A stretch of DNA of 64,000 nt from Stieleria magnilauensis (GTDB taxonomy: Bacteria > Planctomycetota > Planctomycetia > Pirellulales > Pirellulaceae). Both the position numbers and the translations under genes were made by a program. Position 1 is the first letter of the stretch. Each line of letters opens with the position of its first letter. The stretch covers positions 6,946,233 to 7,010,232 of the forward strand of contig CP036432.1 of the NCBI GenBank assembly GCA_007753675.1, in the 5' to 3' direction. Below are positions 8,815 through 20,001 of this stretch, one piece after another. The notes below the pieces were generated by a model. The model did no database searches. It saw only the letters and a list, made by a program, of their open reading frames with translations, and was not told the DNA's origin.

Positions 8815-9345
8815 TTACGGTCCACTGGGTTCAACAACCTCGGCATCAAACGGCACTTCGGGCAACATCCAAAACTTGGCCAAGAATAGCAAAGTGGTGA
8901 TGATGCCCCAACTGAGCCCGATAATGACACCGAAATCCAAAATGCCTCGCCAGGGCTGTGGAATAAACTGAAAGCAGACAACGATTGACGCAATCAGAAT
9001 CAACAGCACGAAGACCGTGATCCTGCGTTTGCGTGGTGCGTGAAAGAAACCCATGCAGAACAACGGTGCCAGCAGCAACCGCGACAGGGTCGAACGCCGG
9101 CGCAAATACAAGGCGCGGGCCGCGACACGCGGTGAATAGCCCCGTTGAAAACCCCGATAACCTTCGCTGTATGCCATGAACACGGCCCACGAGACCAGCA
9201 CCAAATAGTGCCAAAGACTCCATGGGGTCATGAATGCGTCTCTCGTATGCCCAACCATTCGGACCACCGCGTACGCCAAGATCGCGATGGCACCACCGGC
9301 TCCCCAGATTGCAGCAATCGTGCCCAATATTCGATTTAAATGCAT
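8815..9345 (-). CDS. hypothetical membrane protein
   Basis: A 176-aa protein with about four hydrophobic segments: TIAAIWGAGGAIAILAYAVV near 9-28, LWHYLVLVSWAVFMAY near 44-59, ITVFVLLILIASIVVCF near 109-125 and FGVIIGLSWGIITTLLFLA near 138-156. The central loop is basic (GFQRGYSPRVAARALYLRRR). No family was recognised. It stands alone, and its membrane character and coherent hydropathy argue for a real gene. Confidence 0.72.
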   Translation of the reverse strand: MHLNRILGTIAAIWGAGGAIAILAYAVVRMVGHTRDAFMTPWSLWHYLVLVSWAVFMAYSEGYRGFQRGYSPRVAARALYLRRRSTLSRLLLAPLFCMGFFHAPRKRRITVFVLLILIASIVVCFQFIPQPWRGILDFGVIIGLSWGIITTLLFLAKFWMLPEVPFDAEVVEPSGP

Positions 9346-9594
9346 CGGAGTCGCTTGTGTGTCTGGCGGCCAGCTAACAAAATTTCAGTCCTGTGAGTGA
9401 GAGGGCTAGACGTCCGTCGATTTTAGTGATGGCGAGCCACGACACAATGCAGGGGCGGTCCCGGTCACGTCGTGCTTGAGGGTGCCGATCAACCACCTGC
9501 CACCGGCTACGACTTGATCGCCTTGACCGCGTGTCGGCGCGGTGACAAAGCGGCGGCAGGCGGTCTGGTCCGTACGCCTGCTTGAAGCGGACCG

Positions 9595-11115
9595 TCAACG
9601 CAGGAACAAACGATAGACCGGATTCTGGGTTTCTTCGGCGCAGCGGTAACCGAGGTTGCTGATGAAGTCTTTGAACGCATCGCGGTCGTTCTTGGGAACC
9701 TGGATGCCGACCAGAATGCGGCCGTAATCAGCGCCTTGATTGCGATAGTGAAAAAGGCTGATATTCCAATTGGGGTGCATGTGGGACAGAAATCGCATCA
9801 GCGCACCGGGGCGCTCAGGGAATTCGAATCGGTACAACTGCTCGTCTTCGCTGTGGTGACTCCGCCCGCCGACCATATAACGGACGTGCTGCTTGGCAAG
9901 TTCATCGTCGACCAAATTGATGGATGCGAATCCTTGGTCGGTGAGATCCGAGCGGATCGCTTCGGCTTCTTTCCGGTCGGTGGTTGCCAGCCCCACCAGC
10001 ACGTGAGCTTGTTCTGCATTGTCCATGCGGTAACTGAATTCCGTCACGCTGCGATGTCCGATCACTTCGCACAGTCGTTTGAAGCTGCCGCGTTCTTCCG
10101 GGATCGTGACGACAAACAGAGCTTCCCGTTCTTCACCGACCTCCGCTCGCTCGGCGACGAACCGCAAACGATCAAAGTTCATGTTTGCACCACAGGTGAT
10201 GGCGACAACCGTTTCGTCGGTCAATTGATGCTGAGCGACGTACTTTTTCATGCCGGCAATTCCCATCGCCCCGGCGGGCTCCAAGATGCTGCGTGTATCC
10301 TCAAACGCGTCCTTGATCGCCGCACAGACCGAATCGCTATCGACGGTGACAAAGTCATCGACCAACTCTCGGGTCAGCCGAAACGTTTCTTCACCGACGT
10401 GCTTCACCGCGGTGCCGTCGGAAAACAGTCCGACGTCGTCCAGCTTGATTCGCTTGCCCTCGCGAACCGAGCGAATCATCGCATCGGAGTCCTCCATTTG
10501 AACGCCGACGACGTTGATTTCGGGCCGAACGGCTTTGATGTACGCCGCGACACCCGAAATCAGTCCGCCACCCCCGATGGCAACAAACACCGAGTGGATC
10601 GGATGTTGATGCTGACGCAAAATCTCCATCCCGATCGTTCCCTGCCCGGCGATCACGTCGGGATCGTCGAACGGATGAACGAACACCAATTGCTGACTCT
10701 CGGCCAATTCGAGTGCGTGGTCATGGGCATCAGAATAGCTCTCTCCGTACAGCACCACGTTGCCGCCGAGTGCTCTCACCGCATCCGATTTCAGCTTCGG
10801 TGTCGTGACAGGCATCACGATCACAGTGCGGCACCCGAGTCGCCGGGCGCTGAACGCGACGCCTTGTGCGTGGTTGCCTGCGGAGGCACACACGACGCCT
10901 CGTTCTAGCTCCTCGGACGACAGGCGTGCCATTTTGTTGTAGGCGCCGCGCAGCTTGAAACTGAACACAGGCTGCGTGTCCTCTCGTTTCAGCCAGACGT
11001 GGTTGGACAGCCGCGCGGACAGTTTTGCGGCACGCTCGAGCGGCGACTCCACCGCCACATCATAAACACGGGCGTTGAGAATACGTTGCAAGTAGTCGCG
11101 TAGAGTTTTCTGCAT
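9595..11115 (-). CDS. ilvA: threonine ammonia-lyase (threonine dehydratase), biosynthetic
   Basis: A PLP enzyme that converts L-threonine to 2-oxobutanoate, the first step of isoleucine synthesis. Taking ATG 11115 gives 506 aa (MQKTLRDYLQRIL...), close to the usual length of the biosynthetic form. The frame extends to 11166, but the extra 17 residues do not fit the family. The PLP lysine is in SFKLRGAYN, the phosphate-binding loop is GGGGLISG and the substrate loop is SAGNHAQG. Two C-terminal ACT-like regulatory subdomains (EEREALFVVTIPEERGSFKRL and YRFEFPERPGALMRFL) indicate isoleucine feedback control. No other ilv genes are nearby. Confidence 0.95.
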   Translation of the reverse strand: MQKTLRDYLQRILNARVYDVAVESPLERAAKLSARLSNHVWLKREDTQPVFSFKLRGAYNKMARLSSEELERGVVCASAGNHAQGVAFSARRLGCRTVIVMPVTTPKLKSDAVRALGGNVVLYGESYSDAHDHALELAESQQLVFVHPFDDPDVIAGQGTIGMEILRQHQHPIHSVFVAIGGGGLISGVAAYIKAVRPEINVVGVQMEDSDAMIRSVREGKRIKLDDVGLFSDGTAVKHVGEETFRLTRELVDDFVTVDSDSVCAAIKDAFEDTRSILEPAGAMGIAGMKKYVAQHQLTDETVVAITCGANMNFDRLRFVAERAEVGEEREALFVVTIPEERGSFKRLCEVIGHRSVTEFSYRMDNAEQAHVLVGLATTDRKEAEAIRSDLTDQGFASINLVDDELAKQHVRYMVGGRSHHSEDEQLYRFEFPERPGALMRFLSHMHPNWNISLFHYRNQGADYGRILVGIQVPKNDRDAFKDFISNLGYRCAEETQNPVYRLFLR

Positions 11116-11338
11116 GACGCTGTTGATCGCGTTGGCCGGAAATCCGCTCGCTGGTCGTGCCAACACGCGAAATCGAATGGATGAATCAGACTATACTGAA
11201 ACACGGTCGCCAAACAACCAACCGTTCCACCGCCCCGCATCGGGCGCGTGTCAGAATTGAACGAAACGACAGATGATCGCGTGCTACCCGCGTCGGCAAC
11301 GCTGTGAAGCATTGTTTTCATGTGTTTTGCCAGGTTTC

Positions 11339-11390
11339 AGCGGCAGGGCGCAAGCCCTCCGGTCTTTCAAGGACAAACCGGACGGCTCGC
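11339..11390. repeat. hairpin repeat, left part, interrupted by MITE and IS1182 element
   Basis: The left arm 11339-11363 (begins AGCGGCAGGGCGCAAGCC), loop and most of the right arm (11377-11390) match the intact hairpin at 45212-45274. The rest of the right arm is found at 13506-13516, after both mobile elements. This gives the empty-site sequence and shows the insertions went into the hairpin. Confidence 0.8.
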
Positions 11391-11502
11391 GGGCTGTCGG
11401 TTTAGTCGATGTGCCGAAATCAACGCGATGACGTTAGCCCGACGCGTGAGCGAGGGGCGCCGCGTGGCCTTGCTAACGCATGCGGGCTTAAATCAACAGG
11501 CC
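11391..11502. mobile_element. 112-bp MITE, copy 1, with 6-bp target duplication GCTCGC
   Basis: The element begins GGGCTGTCGGTTTAG and ends AAATCAACAGGCC, an imperfect terminal inverted repeat. It is flanked by GCTCGC at 11385-11390 and 11503-11508. The interior contains a foldback around GACGCGTGAGCGAGGGGC. The reverse complement of the element at 20711-20824 aligns along its whole length at roughly 80% identity by eye, with one 2-base gap. The tips match the ends of the adjacent IS1182 element, so it is probably a non-autonomous derivative mobilised by that transposase family. Confidence 0.85.
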
Positions 11503-11615
11503 GCTCGCGGCCTGTCGGTTTAGTGTATCCACAAAACGAGGGGAGGTGGCTTAGTAGGCATCGTCACGATGTTTGCTATTCTTGGCGGATCGTCGTCGCG
11601 ATTCACTTCTCACGC

Positions 11616-11622
11616 AGGGAGG
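11616..11622 (+). promoter_or_regulatory. Shine-Dalgarno site of the IS1182 transposase
   Basis: AGGGAGG eight bases upstream of GTG 11631. It decides the start against the longer frame that opens at 11409 outside the element. Confidence 0.65.
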
Positions 11623-11630
11623 CTTGCCCA

Positions 11631-13340
11631 GTGAGCCAGAGACAACCCAAGACCAGCTATTGGCAGGAAGCTCCTACACCACGCGGGCAACTGGTCCTCA
11701 TTCCCACCGCCCTGGAGGAACTCATCCCTCAGGATCATCCCGTTCGCTTGGTCGACGAGATTCTCGATCAGATGGACTGGACTGATTGGGAGGCGGCCTA
11801 CAACGGCGGATTCGGTCAGCCGCCGATCCATCCCAGCGTAATGGCAAAGATCCTGCTGTTTGCCATGATTCGGCGAATCCGATCCAGCCGGAACATTGAA
11901 TACGAACTCAAGCATTCGATCGATTTTATCTGGCTTAGCAGCGGTCGCCGCATCGATCACAGCACGATCAGCGACTTCCGCCGAAACAATAGTGATGCAG
12001 TCAAAGGCATCTTCAAACAAATGGTCAAGCTGGCGATCAACCTGGGGATCGCCAATCTCTCGGAACTGTGCATCGACGGCACACGCATCCTGGCTGACGC
12101 CAACAAATACAAGACTTGGACGGCCAAACGATTAGCCAAAGCACTCGAAGAACTTGACGCGCAAATTGATGAGGCCCTGGAAACCTTCGAAGTCAACGAC
12201 GCATGCGACGAAGATCTCATCGGCCAGGACGTTTCGGCGGACCGCCTCCCCGCCGCCGTCGCCAACTTGAAGTCACGCCGCTCACAACTGGCCGCTCATC
12301 TGGAGACGGTCAATGCGATGGACGAAGTCCGCAGGAAAAATGGGACGAAGGGCCCCGCCCAGTTACCCAAGACTGACACGGACAGTCGCATTCTTCCCAA
12401 TAAGGAGGGTGGTTACGCAGCCAACTTTACTCCGATGGCGACGACCGAAACGCAGAGCGGCCTGATCGTTGCGGCGGACGTCTTGATCGGCAACGTCGAA
12501 CACCACGAATTTGCCACCATCGTCGACTGTGTGGCCAACGACTTTGGAATTGACATTAAGCGAGTCATGGCTGACTCGGCTTACACGACGGGCAAAAACC
12601 TCACTGCGGCTGAGGAAAAACAGATCGAACTGATTGGCCCGCTTGCCGAAACCAATCGCGAGAACAACCCTGCCGAGCGTTCGGATTTGACTGAGCCCGT
12701 TGCCGCCGATCAGATTGATCAGTTGCCGGTTAATCCACAAACCAAACGATTTGACAAAGCAGCGTTTGTGTACGACGAAGCGAACGACTGCTATTACTGC
12801 CCGGCAGGCAAAGTGCTTTCACATCGGACGACCGAGAACACGACGCATGGCGACGGCTCTCCGGTGCAGCGAAAGGTTTACACCTGTTTTGAATGCGAGG
12901 GCTGCACGCTGGCTGGGCGTTGTCGCAAGAACGTGAAGCCAAAAGACGAGGCAAGCAGCAGCGAGGCATCGTCCCAGGAGTCCAGCGAAGCGACCTCGTC
13001 GGACAAGCGAGCGGGCAAGCGACGTGGTCGCAAGCCTGGCCCGCCACGTGGTCGCGAGACGATGCATGATGAGCATGAAGGAGCGCGACGTCGGCAGCGT
13101 GCGCGAATGGAAACGCCTGCAGCCAAAGAGGCTTACTCTCGTCGTCAGCATTTCGGTGAAACGCCTTTCGCCGTGATCAAGAGCACGCTTGATATGCGGC
13201 GATTCCTGCTTCGAGGTATCGCAGGTGTGAATCAAGAATGGCGCTGGGCGGCGACCGGATTCAATCTGAAGAAAATCATGAGTTACTTGGCGAAGCTGCG
13301 CGCCGCCGCGGCGACACAATCGCTCGGAACAGCAAACTAG
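11631..13340 (+). CDS. IS1182 family DDE transposase
   Basis: With GTG 11631 as start the product is 569 aa (MSQRQPKTSYWQEAPTP...). The frame is open from 11409, but that lies in the neighbouring MITE. The N-terminal DUF772-type domain includes HPVRLVDEILDQMDW, GQPPIHPSVMAKILLFAMIRRIRSSR and IDHSTISDFRR. The DDE core follows, with ELCIDGTRILADANK holding the first Asp and IKRVMADSAYTTGKN a second. A C-terminal region has cysteines (YYCPAGK, CFECEGC, CRKN), then a basic low-complexity linker and GETPFAVIKSTLDMRRFLLRG. The frame is intact, so the element may be active. Confidence 0.93.
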   Translation: MSQRQPKTSYWQEAPTPRGQLVLIPTALEELIPQDHPVRLVDEILDQMDWTDWEAAYNGGFGQPPIHPSVMAKILLFAMIRRIRSSRNIEYELKHSIDFIWLSSGRRIDHSTISDFRRNNSDAVKGIFKQMVKLAINLGIANLSELCIDGTRILADANKYKTWTAKRLAKALEELDAQIDEALETFEVNDACDEDLIGQDVSADRLPAAVANLKSRRSQLAAHLETVNAMDEVRRKNGTKGPAQLPKTDTDSRILPNKEGGYAANFTPMATTETQSGLIVAADVLIGNVEHHEFATIVDCVANDFGIDIKRVMADSAYTTGKNLTAAEEKQIELIGPLAETNRENNPAERSDLTEPVAADQIDQLPVNPQTKRFDKAAFVYDEANDCYYCPAGKVLSHRTTENTTHGDGSPVQRKVYTCFECEGCTLAGRCRKNVKPKDEASSSEASSQESSEATSSDKRAGKRRGRKPGPPRGRETMHDEHEGARRRQRARMETPAAKEAYSRRQHFGETPFAVIKSTLDMRRFLLRGIAGVNQEWRWAATGFNLKKIMSYLAKLRAAAATQSLGTAN

Positions 13341-13544
13341 GGGAGATAGGGGGCATTTCGAACGAAATCCGCCACAAGCGAACGCCACGATCCCGTCAAC
13401 ACGCTTACCAACGACTCTGGATGCCCCGCATAGCACCATAAAAGCCTCGTCCGGAACCAAAATCGAATCAACCGTCCCCAGGAACTAAATCGACAGGCCG
13501 CTCGCGCCGTTCCGCTAAAACGGTCGCTTATTTGAAGGCGGTCC

Positions 13545-13895
13545 CTAACGCATTTCGTGGTCCTCGTTTGCCGAATCCGCGAGCGGTGATTCATCGACAA
13601 CCGTGCCGCTCCATTTCGGAACGTTTTGCTGGTGGGCGGCGCGTCCGATCATGTGGGCGGCCACCGGCGTCGTCAAGAAGATGAATCCGATGACGAGAAT
13701 GGCGACGGTCGTCGTTTCCATGTCTGCGAATTGAACAGCGGCGGCAAGAATCGTGCACCCGACGCCCAGAGTGGCACTCTTGGTCGCACCGTGCATGCGT
13801 GTGTACAGGTCTGGCATTCGCACCACCGCAACCGACGCCAGCAAAGCAAAGGCGGTGCCGGTGATCAGCAACACGATCGTCACCACGTCGTTCAT
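13545..13895 (-). CDS. mrpG: Mrp-type Na+/H+ antiporter subunit G
   Basis: With ATG 13895 the protein is 116 aa. It has three hydrophobic segments and the family sequence [25 protein letters not shown] near residues 20-44. MrpG is a small membrane subunit of the multisubunit monovalent cation/proton antiporter. Last gene of the operon, overlapping mrpF by four bases. Transcription runs toward the IS1182 element, whose right end plus hairpin remnant lies only ~30 bases beyond the stop. Confidence 0.92.
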   Translation of the reverse strand: MNDVVTIVLLITGTAFALLASVAVVRMPDLYTRMHGATKSATLGVGCTILAAAVQFADMETTTVAILVIGFIFLTTPVAAHMIGRAAHQQNVPKWSGTVVDESPLADSANEDHEMR

Positions 13896-14221
13896 TGCCC
13901 TGTCCCTCGTTGCAGATACCAACAAAAACCGATCGTCCCGACAAAGTTGAACAACGCCACCACCATCGCCACCCGCAGAAAAATCACGTCACCGGTTTCC
14001 ACCGCACTGACGGCAATCAGCCCGACCAGCAGCGACGCGACCAGATCAAGTGCAACGACGCGATCGGGAAGCGATGGCCCTAGCACCAGACGCAGAAACG
14101 AAAGGCCGAGAGCGATCACCAGCACCACCAGCGAAATTTGAGCGGTGAGGTTCACCCCTGCCGCCGATGCCAATACCGAGGAGGCCGCGGCACCAGGATT
14201 TGCAGACCAGTTCAGCATCAT
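13892..14221 (-). CDS. mrpF: Mrp-type Na+/H+ antiporter subunit F
   Basis: A 109-aa membrane protein with three predicted helices. The conserved [28 protein letters not shown] block (residues ~41-68) identifies MrpF/MnhF. It overlaps mrpE upstream and mrpG downstream by four bases each, consistent with coupled translation in one operon. The N-terminus is slightly longer than usual, so an internal start is possible. Confidence 0.92.
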   Translation of the reverse strand: MMLNWSANPGAAASSVLASAAGVNLTAQISLVVLVIALGLSFLRLVLGPSLPDRVVALDLVASLLVGLIAVSAVETGDVIFLRVAMVVALFNFVGTIGFCWYLQRGTGQ

Positions 14222-14687
14222 CGGATCAACTCCAATAAACGTCGTTCGAAACCGTTCTTGATGCTGTCCCGGACACTGTCGGGGCTATCCACAAACATCG
14301 CATGCACATACAGCGTGCGGCGATCCTCGGACAAATCAAGACTCAGCGTCCCCGGTGTCAGCGTGATCAGATTCGCCAGCAAGGTGATTTCCCGATCGGT
14401 CGTCGCGTCCAGCGGCACCGCAACAATCCCCGGCCGCATGTACAAATGAGGTGTGATGACGTCATAGGCCACGCGGAGATTGGAAAGCAGCAATTGCCAG
14501 ATGAAGAAACCCAAGAACCGAATGGCGATTGGCAGTTTCTGGAAGTATCGAGACGGCTCCATCAACGGTTGTGCAAACCACAAGACACCGTACCCCAGGA
14601 CGAACCCGATCGTCAGGCTGAGCAGAGAGATCCGCCCGCTGGCCAGTGCCCAGACCAACGCCAGAAAGACATTGAAAAAGAAGTGCT

Positions 14688-14691
<4 letters not shown>
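14218..14691 (-). CDS. mrpE: Mrp-type Na+/H+ antiporter subunit E
   Basis: A 157-aa subunit starting at ATG 14691, four bases inside the end of mrpD; the frame runs upstream to 14964 inside mrpD but that part is only a shadow. [19 protein letters not shown] gives the first membrane helix. The conserved [17 protein letters not shown] motif and the C-terminal YVHAMFVDS are typical of MrpE/MnhE. Required for assembly of the antiporter complex in characterised systems. Confidence 0.93.
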
Positions 14692-16240
<1,549 letters not shown>

Positions 16241-16244
<4 letters not shown>

Positions 16245-16588
16245 GTGTCGGTCGCCTTCAGTTCGTCTAAATCTTCAGTCCCCAGCGTTTGGTAGGTGCG
16301 GTAGATCAGCACGAGAGCGAACGCCAGCACCGCGAAACTGATCACAATGGCAGTCAGGATCAGGGCTTGGGGCAACGGATCGGCGACGATCACCAGCGGC
16401 CGCGTTTCCCCGTCTGGAATCACCGGGACACGACCACGAACCAGTCCACCCGCTGTGAAGAGCAGCAGGTTGGCGGCGTGGCTGAGCAGGCCGAGCCCGA
16501 TCAGCAGCTTGACCACATTTCGGCGCAGCATCATGTAAATGCCTGCCGCATACAGTCCGCCCACGGTGATCGCTAAGAGAATGTCCAT
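16241..16588 (-). CDS. mrpC: Mrp-type Na+/H+ antiporter subunit C (NuoK-like)
   Basis: A 115-aa protein with three membrane helices, homologous to NuoK. Diagnostic sequence is [25 protein letters not shown] near residues 20-44 and [20 protein letters not shown] near 70-89. It starts five bases after the mrpB stop and overlaps mrpD by four bases. Confidence 0.94.
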
Positions 16589-16593
16589 GCCGG

Positions 16594-17007
16594 TTATTCT
16601 TCAAGGAGTGAAAAAACGAAGACGAGCGTGACTCCCGTTACCACGCAATAAACGCCGAGGTCGAACAACAGCGGCGTTCCGATGTGCAATTTCCCCAGCC
16701 CCTCGGTCGTGATCGTGGTCCACAACCCTGTCAGAAACGGTCGGCCAAAGAACAACGGTGCCACTCCACTGACCAATGCAAACAGCAGCCCCGCACCAAT
16801 CAGAAAGCGAGGCGGCACCCGAACGACCTGCCGTGCGGCAGCCGCACTGTGTGTCATTGCATAAAGCGCAATGGCACCGCTGGCCAACAGACCGCCCACG
16901 AAACCGCCTCCCGGTTCGTTGTGACCGCGAAGAAACAGAAACACGGACGCCAACAACAGCAGCGGCAACAGGAATCGAATGGCGGTCTTCAGAATGACGG
17001 AATCCAT
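16594..17007 (-). CDS. mrpB: Mrp-type Na+/H+ antiporter subunit B
   Basis: A 137-aa membrane subunit. [31 protein letters not shown] at residues ~11-41 is the MnhB/MrpB signature, including the conserved GHNEPGGGF. Four hydrophobic helices are seen. It begins three bases after the mrpA stop. Here it is a separate gene rather than fused to MrpA. Confidence 0.94.
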   Translation of the reverse strand: MDSVILKTAIRFLLPLLLLASVFLFLRGHNEPGGGFVGGLLASGAIALYAMTHSAAAARQVVRVPPRFLIGAGLLFALVSGVAPLFFGRPFLTGLWTTITTEGLGKLHIGTPLLFDLGVYCVVTGVTLVFVFSLLEE

Positions 17008-17010
17008 CGT

Positions 17011-19437
17011 TCAAACTCCCTCCGCGTCAACGGCGCGACCGGCTGTGCTGTCCAACTGCGTCCCAGCAGCGTCTTTCCTCGAGCACTCTTCGGTCCCTTC
17101 CGCAGCATCGTCCTCTCCGTCAGCCTGTTTGGGCGGCCGCAGTGTCAACAGCGAATAGACACCGATCGCCGCAATCGCCAGCACGGTGATTTCGCCGAGT
17201 GTATCGAGCGCTCGAAAGTCCACCAAAATCACGTTCACCACATTGCGACCATGTGCTTCGGAGACGCTGTGCGCGAGGTAATAATCCGAGATGGGATGAT
17301 TGGAACGCACGGTCATGGCAAACAGCAATAACACCGTGATCGTCGCGCCGGCCACCACGGCGATCAAGGCGTCTCGGCCACGCGTGGCAGAAGTTGACAG
17401 ACGGCGAAATTCGGGCAACCGTGAAAACGCCATCACAAACAGAACCACCGTCAACGTTTCGATCACGAACTGAGTCATCGCCAGATCCGGGGCACCAAAC
17501 AACACAAAGACCCCCGCGACGCAGTAACCCACGACTCCAAGTGCCCCGACCGCGAGCAACCAGGTCTTCGCCCGAACCGCCACGACCGCTGCGGCCAGAA
17601 TCAGGCAGGCCAACAAGACTTCATGGCCGCGAACATCCAGTGGCATCGGTTCCAGATGCGATCGCAATTCGTCCCCCAACGCCATCCACACACTGGCAAC
17701 GGTGAGGCCGACCATCGTGAACAAGTAGAATCGCAAGTAGCCGTTCTGCAGCAGCGCTGTTTGACCGCGTGCGAACTGATTGACGGTACGCAGAAGCCAA
17801 TGATAGACCCGCGATGGCCCGTACTGAATGACACCCTCGAAAAAGTAGAAGTACGGTTTCAGCCGATGCAATTGCCCTCGACGCAGGATCCAGTACAGCG
17901 TGATCCCTCCCGCCAACGTCAGCAACGACAACAGCAGCGTCACGTTGACTCCGTGCCACAGCGCTAAATGCACGGACACCGTTCGCCCCGCGATGGCACC
18001 ACTTCCGGTGGCCAACAGTTCGCTGATGCGTGTCGGCAACAACCCCAACGCCAATCCAGCGATCCCAAGCACGACCGGTGGCCCCCACATCGCCGGACCA
18101 CCCTCGTGCGCATGCTGGGTGCTTTCGGTTCGCCCTCCGAAAAACGGTTTGACACAAACGAACCCCACGGCCGCGACCAATCCTATGTTGGACAAGATCG
18201 ACGCAGCCAGAAACCCGTTGCCGGCAATATGGCCGACCGATTCGTACCACGTTTCCTTGGCAATAAAGCCGAACGTCGGCAAGACGCCCGCCATTGAACA
18301 TCCCGCCAAACCGGCCGCAGCGAACGTGGCAGGCATTGCTATCCTGAGTCCGCCGAGTTCACGAACATCGCGCTGATGCACGGAGTGATCGATCGCACCG
18401 GCCACCATGAACAAGCCGCCTTTGTAAAACGCATGAGCCACCAGAACCGCCAAGGCGGCAACCAAAGTGGCTTCTGTTCCGATGCCCAGCAACAGGGTCA
18501 GCGTTCCCAGCACGCTGATGGTGGCATAGGCCAGGATTTGCTTCAGGTCAGTTGCCCGTAGCGCCAGCACCGCTCCGAGCACCATCGTGATCGCGCCGAC
18601 CGAAGCAATCATCCAAAACCATTCCGCCGTGCCGCCCAAAATCGGATGCAACCGCGCGATCAGATAGACACCCGCCTTGACCATCGTTGCCGAATGCAAG
18701 TAGGCGCTGATCGGCGTTGGAGCTGCCATCGCATTCGGCAGCCAGAAATGAAACGGAAACTGAGCCGACTTCGTGAACGCTCCGACCAGAATCAGAACCA
18801 GCATCGGCAGATAGAACGAGTGCTCACGGATTGGCTCGGCACTGGTCAGCAGCATCGAGATCTCAAAGGAGTTGCCTGCCAAACCCAATAAGATCAAACC
18901 GGGAAGCAGCACCAATCCACCACCGCCCGTGACCAGCAGCGCCTGCAATGCGGATGCTCGCGATTCGGGACGGTCGCTATTGAAACCGATCAGCAGGTAC
19001 GACGTGATGCTGGTCAGTTCCCAGAAGATGAACAGCGTCAGTAGGTTGTCGGCCAGAACCAGCCCCAGCATGGCGGCCATGAACAACAGCAACAGCATCC
19101 ACAAGTGCCCCAGACGATCGTCGCCTTTCAAATAGGCTCCCGCATACACCAGGATCAGCGCACCAATCCCGGTGACCATCAGGCCGAACAGCAGACTCAG
19201 ACCGTCCAACCGCAGCGACACGGCAAGGTTAAGTGCCGGAACCCAATCCACAAAAACCGACACATCCTGTTGGTTCACAACCGACGGCCACAGTGTCAGC
19301 AGCGCGATGAACACGCCCGCCGGGACGACGGCCAGAACCCATCCGCCCAATGAACCTCTGCCCAATGAACCAACGCCCCGGTGCACCGTCGGCGCGACAG
19401 CAGCAGCAATCAGAATGGCCAACAACCACAAGAGCAT
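17011..19437 (-). CDS. mrpA: Mrp-type Na+/H+ antiporter subunit A
   Basis: An 808-aa large subunit, NuoL-like in the N-terminal ~500 residues. The key glutamate is in [17 protein letters not shown], and the lysines are in [15 protein letters not shown] and [12 protein letters not shown]. The C-terminal part contains the DUF4040/MbhD-like block [21 protein letters not shown] and the MbhE-like block [21 protein letters not shown] polar 30-residue acidic tail ends the protein. First of seven consecutive mrp genes; the complex exports Na+ in exchange for H+ and suits a marine habitat. Its ATG overlaps the stop of the small upstream ORF (TGATG). Confidence 0.95.
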   Translation of the reverse strand: MLLWLLAILIAAAVAPTVHRGVGSLGRGSLGGWVLAVVPAGVFIALLTLWPSVVNQQDVSVFVDWVPALNLAVSLRLDGLSLLFGLMVTGIGALILVYAGAYLKGDDRLGHLWMLLLLFMAAMLGLVLADNLLTLFIFWELTSITSYLLIGFNSDRPESRASALQALLVTGGGGLVLLPGLILLGLAGNSFEISMLLTSAEPIREHSFYLPMLVLILVGAFTKSAQFPFHFWLPNAMAAPTPISAYLHSATMVKAGVYLIARLHPILGGTAEWFWMIASVGAITMVLGAVLALRATDLKQILAYATISVLGTLTLLLGIGTEATLVAALAVLVAHAFYKGGLFMVAGAIDHSVHQRDVRELGGLRIAMPATFAAAGLAGCSMAGVLPTFGFIAKETWYESVGHIAGNGFLAASILSNIGLVAAVGFVCVKPFFGGRTESTQHAHEGGPAMWGPPVVLGIAGLALGLLPTRISELLATGSGAIAGRTVSVHLALWHGVNVTLLLSLLTLAGGITLYWILRRGQLHRLKPYFYFFEGVIQYGPSRVYHWLLRTVNQFARGQTALLQNGYLRFYLFTMVGLTVASVWMALGDELRSHLEPMPLDVRGHEVLLACLILAAAVVAVRAKTWLLAVGALGVVGYCVAGVFVLFGAPDLAMTQFVIETLTVVLFVMAFSRLPEFRRLSTSATRGRDALIAVVAGATITVLLLFAMTVRSNHPISDYYLAHSVSEAHGRNVVNVILVDFRALDTLGEITVLAIAAIGVYSLLTLRPPKQADGEDDAAEGTEECSRKDAAGTQLDSTAGRAVDAEGV

Positions 19438-19703
19438 CAGTTCGCCTCGTGGGGCGACTTCGCTGGCGTTTCCAGTGGTCGGGCTTTCGTGTCGATGTTC
19501 TTCAAATGCACGGAGTGGCTCATGAGCACGATTCTACAGAGAAACGAAGCTGCACCGATGGTCCATCCCCTCACCACGATGCCGGCTTCGGACGACGACG
19601 CAAAGCCTAATCCGGACAGCAGGAACGCGACACCGCCCGTCGTCCCCGGCCACCAGAGTTCGGTTCGTCGAGCGATCGGGCGAGTCACTGGAGTGTCGAA
19701 CAT
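19437..19703 (-). CDS. small putative membrane protein coupled to mrpA
   Basis: An 88-aa ORF from ATG 19703 (the frame is open to 19904). Two hydrophobic stretches are seen: [17 protein letters not shown] near 26-42 and [20 protein letters not shown] near 48-67. The polar tail ends in [20 protein letters not shown]. Its TGA overlaps the mrpA ATG as TGATG, implying translational coupling. No clear ribosome site precedes it, and no family was recognised. It may be an accessory of the antiporter operon or only a leader. Confidence 0.45.
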   Translation of the reverse strand: MFDTPVTRPIARRTELWWPGTTGGVAFLLSGLGFASSSEAGIVVRGWTIGAASFLCRIVLMSHSVHLKNIDTKARPLETPAKSPHEAN

Positions 19704-20001
19704 TGGTGTCGCAACGTAACGTTTGTACCTTTTGAGGTTTGTACCTTCGTATCCGATCCACAGCCCCACCGCACGCAAATTTCGGACCAAACCTTCCGGA
19801 TTAGCCGATCCGTTTTGGAAAGATCCATCGCGAAATCTTGATTCGCGTGCTATCGGCACGTGACGTAATTTCGGGTTCGCATGCCAAATGCCGTACCACG
19901 TCATCCGAACGAGAGCGTTGGAGGATGTCGAAAACCAGCCACCGTGAGCAGTACGCTATCATCAACTTCACCGACACAATCACACGGGACAGTGGCAACC
20001 G
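19704..20001. other. divergent intergenic region upstream of the mrp operon
   Basis: About 300 bases between the minus-strand mrp operon and the plus-strand GH5-like gene. It probably carries both promoters; no confident boxes were found. A short direct repeat GTTTGTACCTTT/GGTTTGTACCTTC occurs at about 19731-19748. Confidence 0.35.

Larger units (their letters stand above)
11509..13499 (+). mobile_element. IS1182-family insertion sequence, complete
   Basis: A 1991-bp element with 15-bp terminal inverted repeats: GGCCTGTCGGTTTAG at 11509-11523 and CTAAATCGACAGGCC at 13485-13499, one mismatch. It is flanked by the direct repeat GCTCGC at 11503-11508 and 13500-13505. It carries one intact transposase gene. 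It inserted in a hairpin repeat, immediately beside a MITE that shares its ends and the same 6-bp target. Confidence 0.88.

Noticed and set aside
9374-9598. 74-aa minus-strand frame starting at TTG and overlapping the ilvA stop
   Set aside because: Overlap suggests coupling, but the sequence is Arg/Ser-rich without hydrophobic core and starts with TTG; too weak to annotate.
9736-10908. 390-aa plus-strand frame opposite ilvA
   Set aside because: Shadow of a well-conserved threonine dehydratase.
11409-11630. N-terminal 74-residue extension of the IS1182 transposase
   Set aside because: It would start outside the element within the adjacent MITE; GTG 11631 has a strong Shine-Dalgarno and fits the family.
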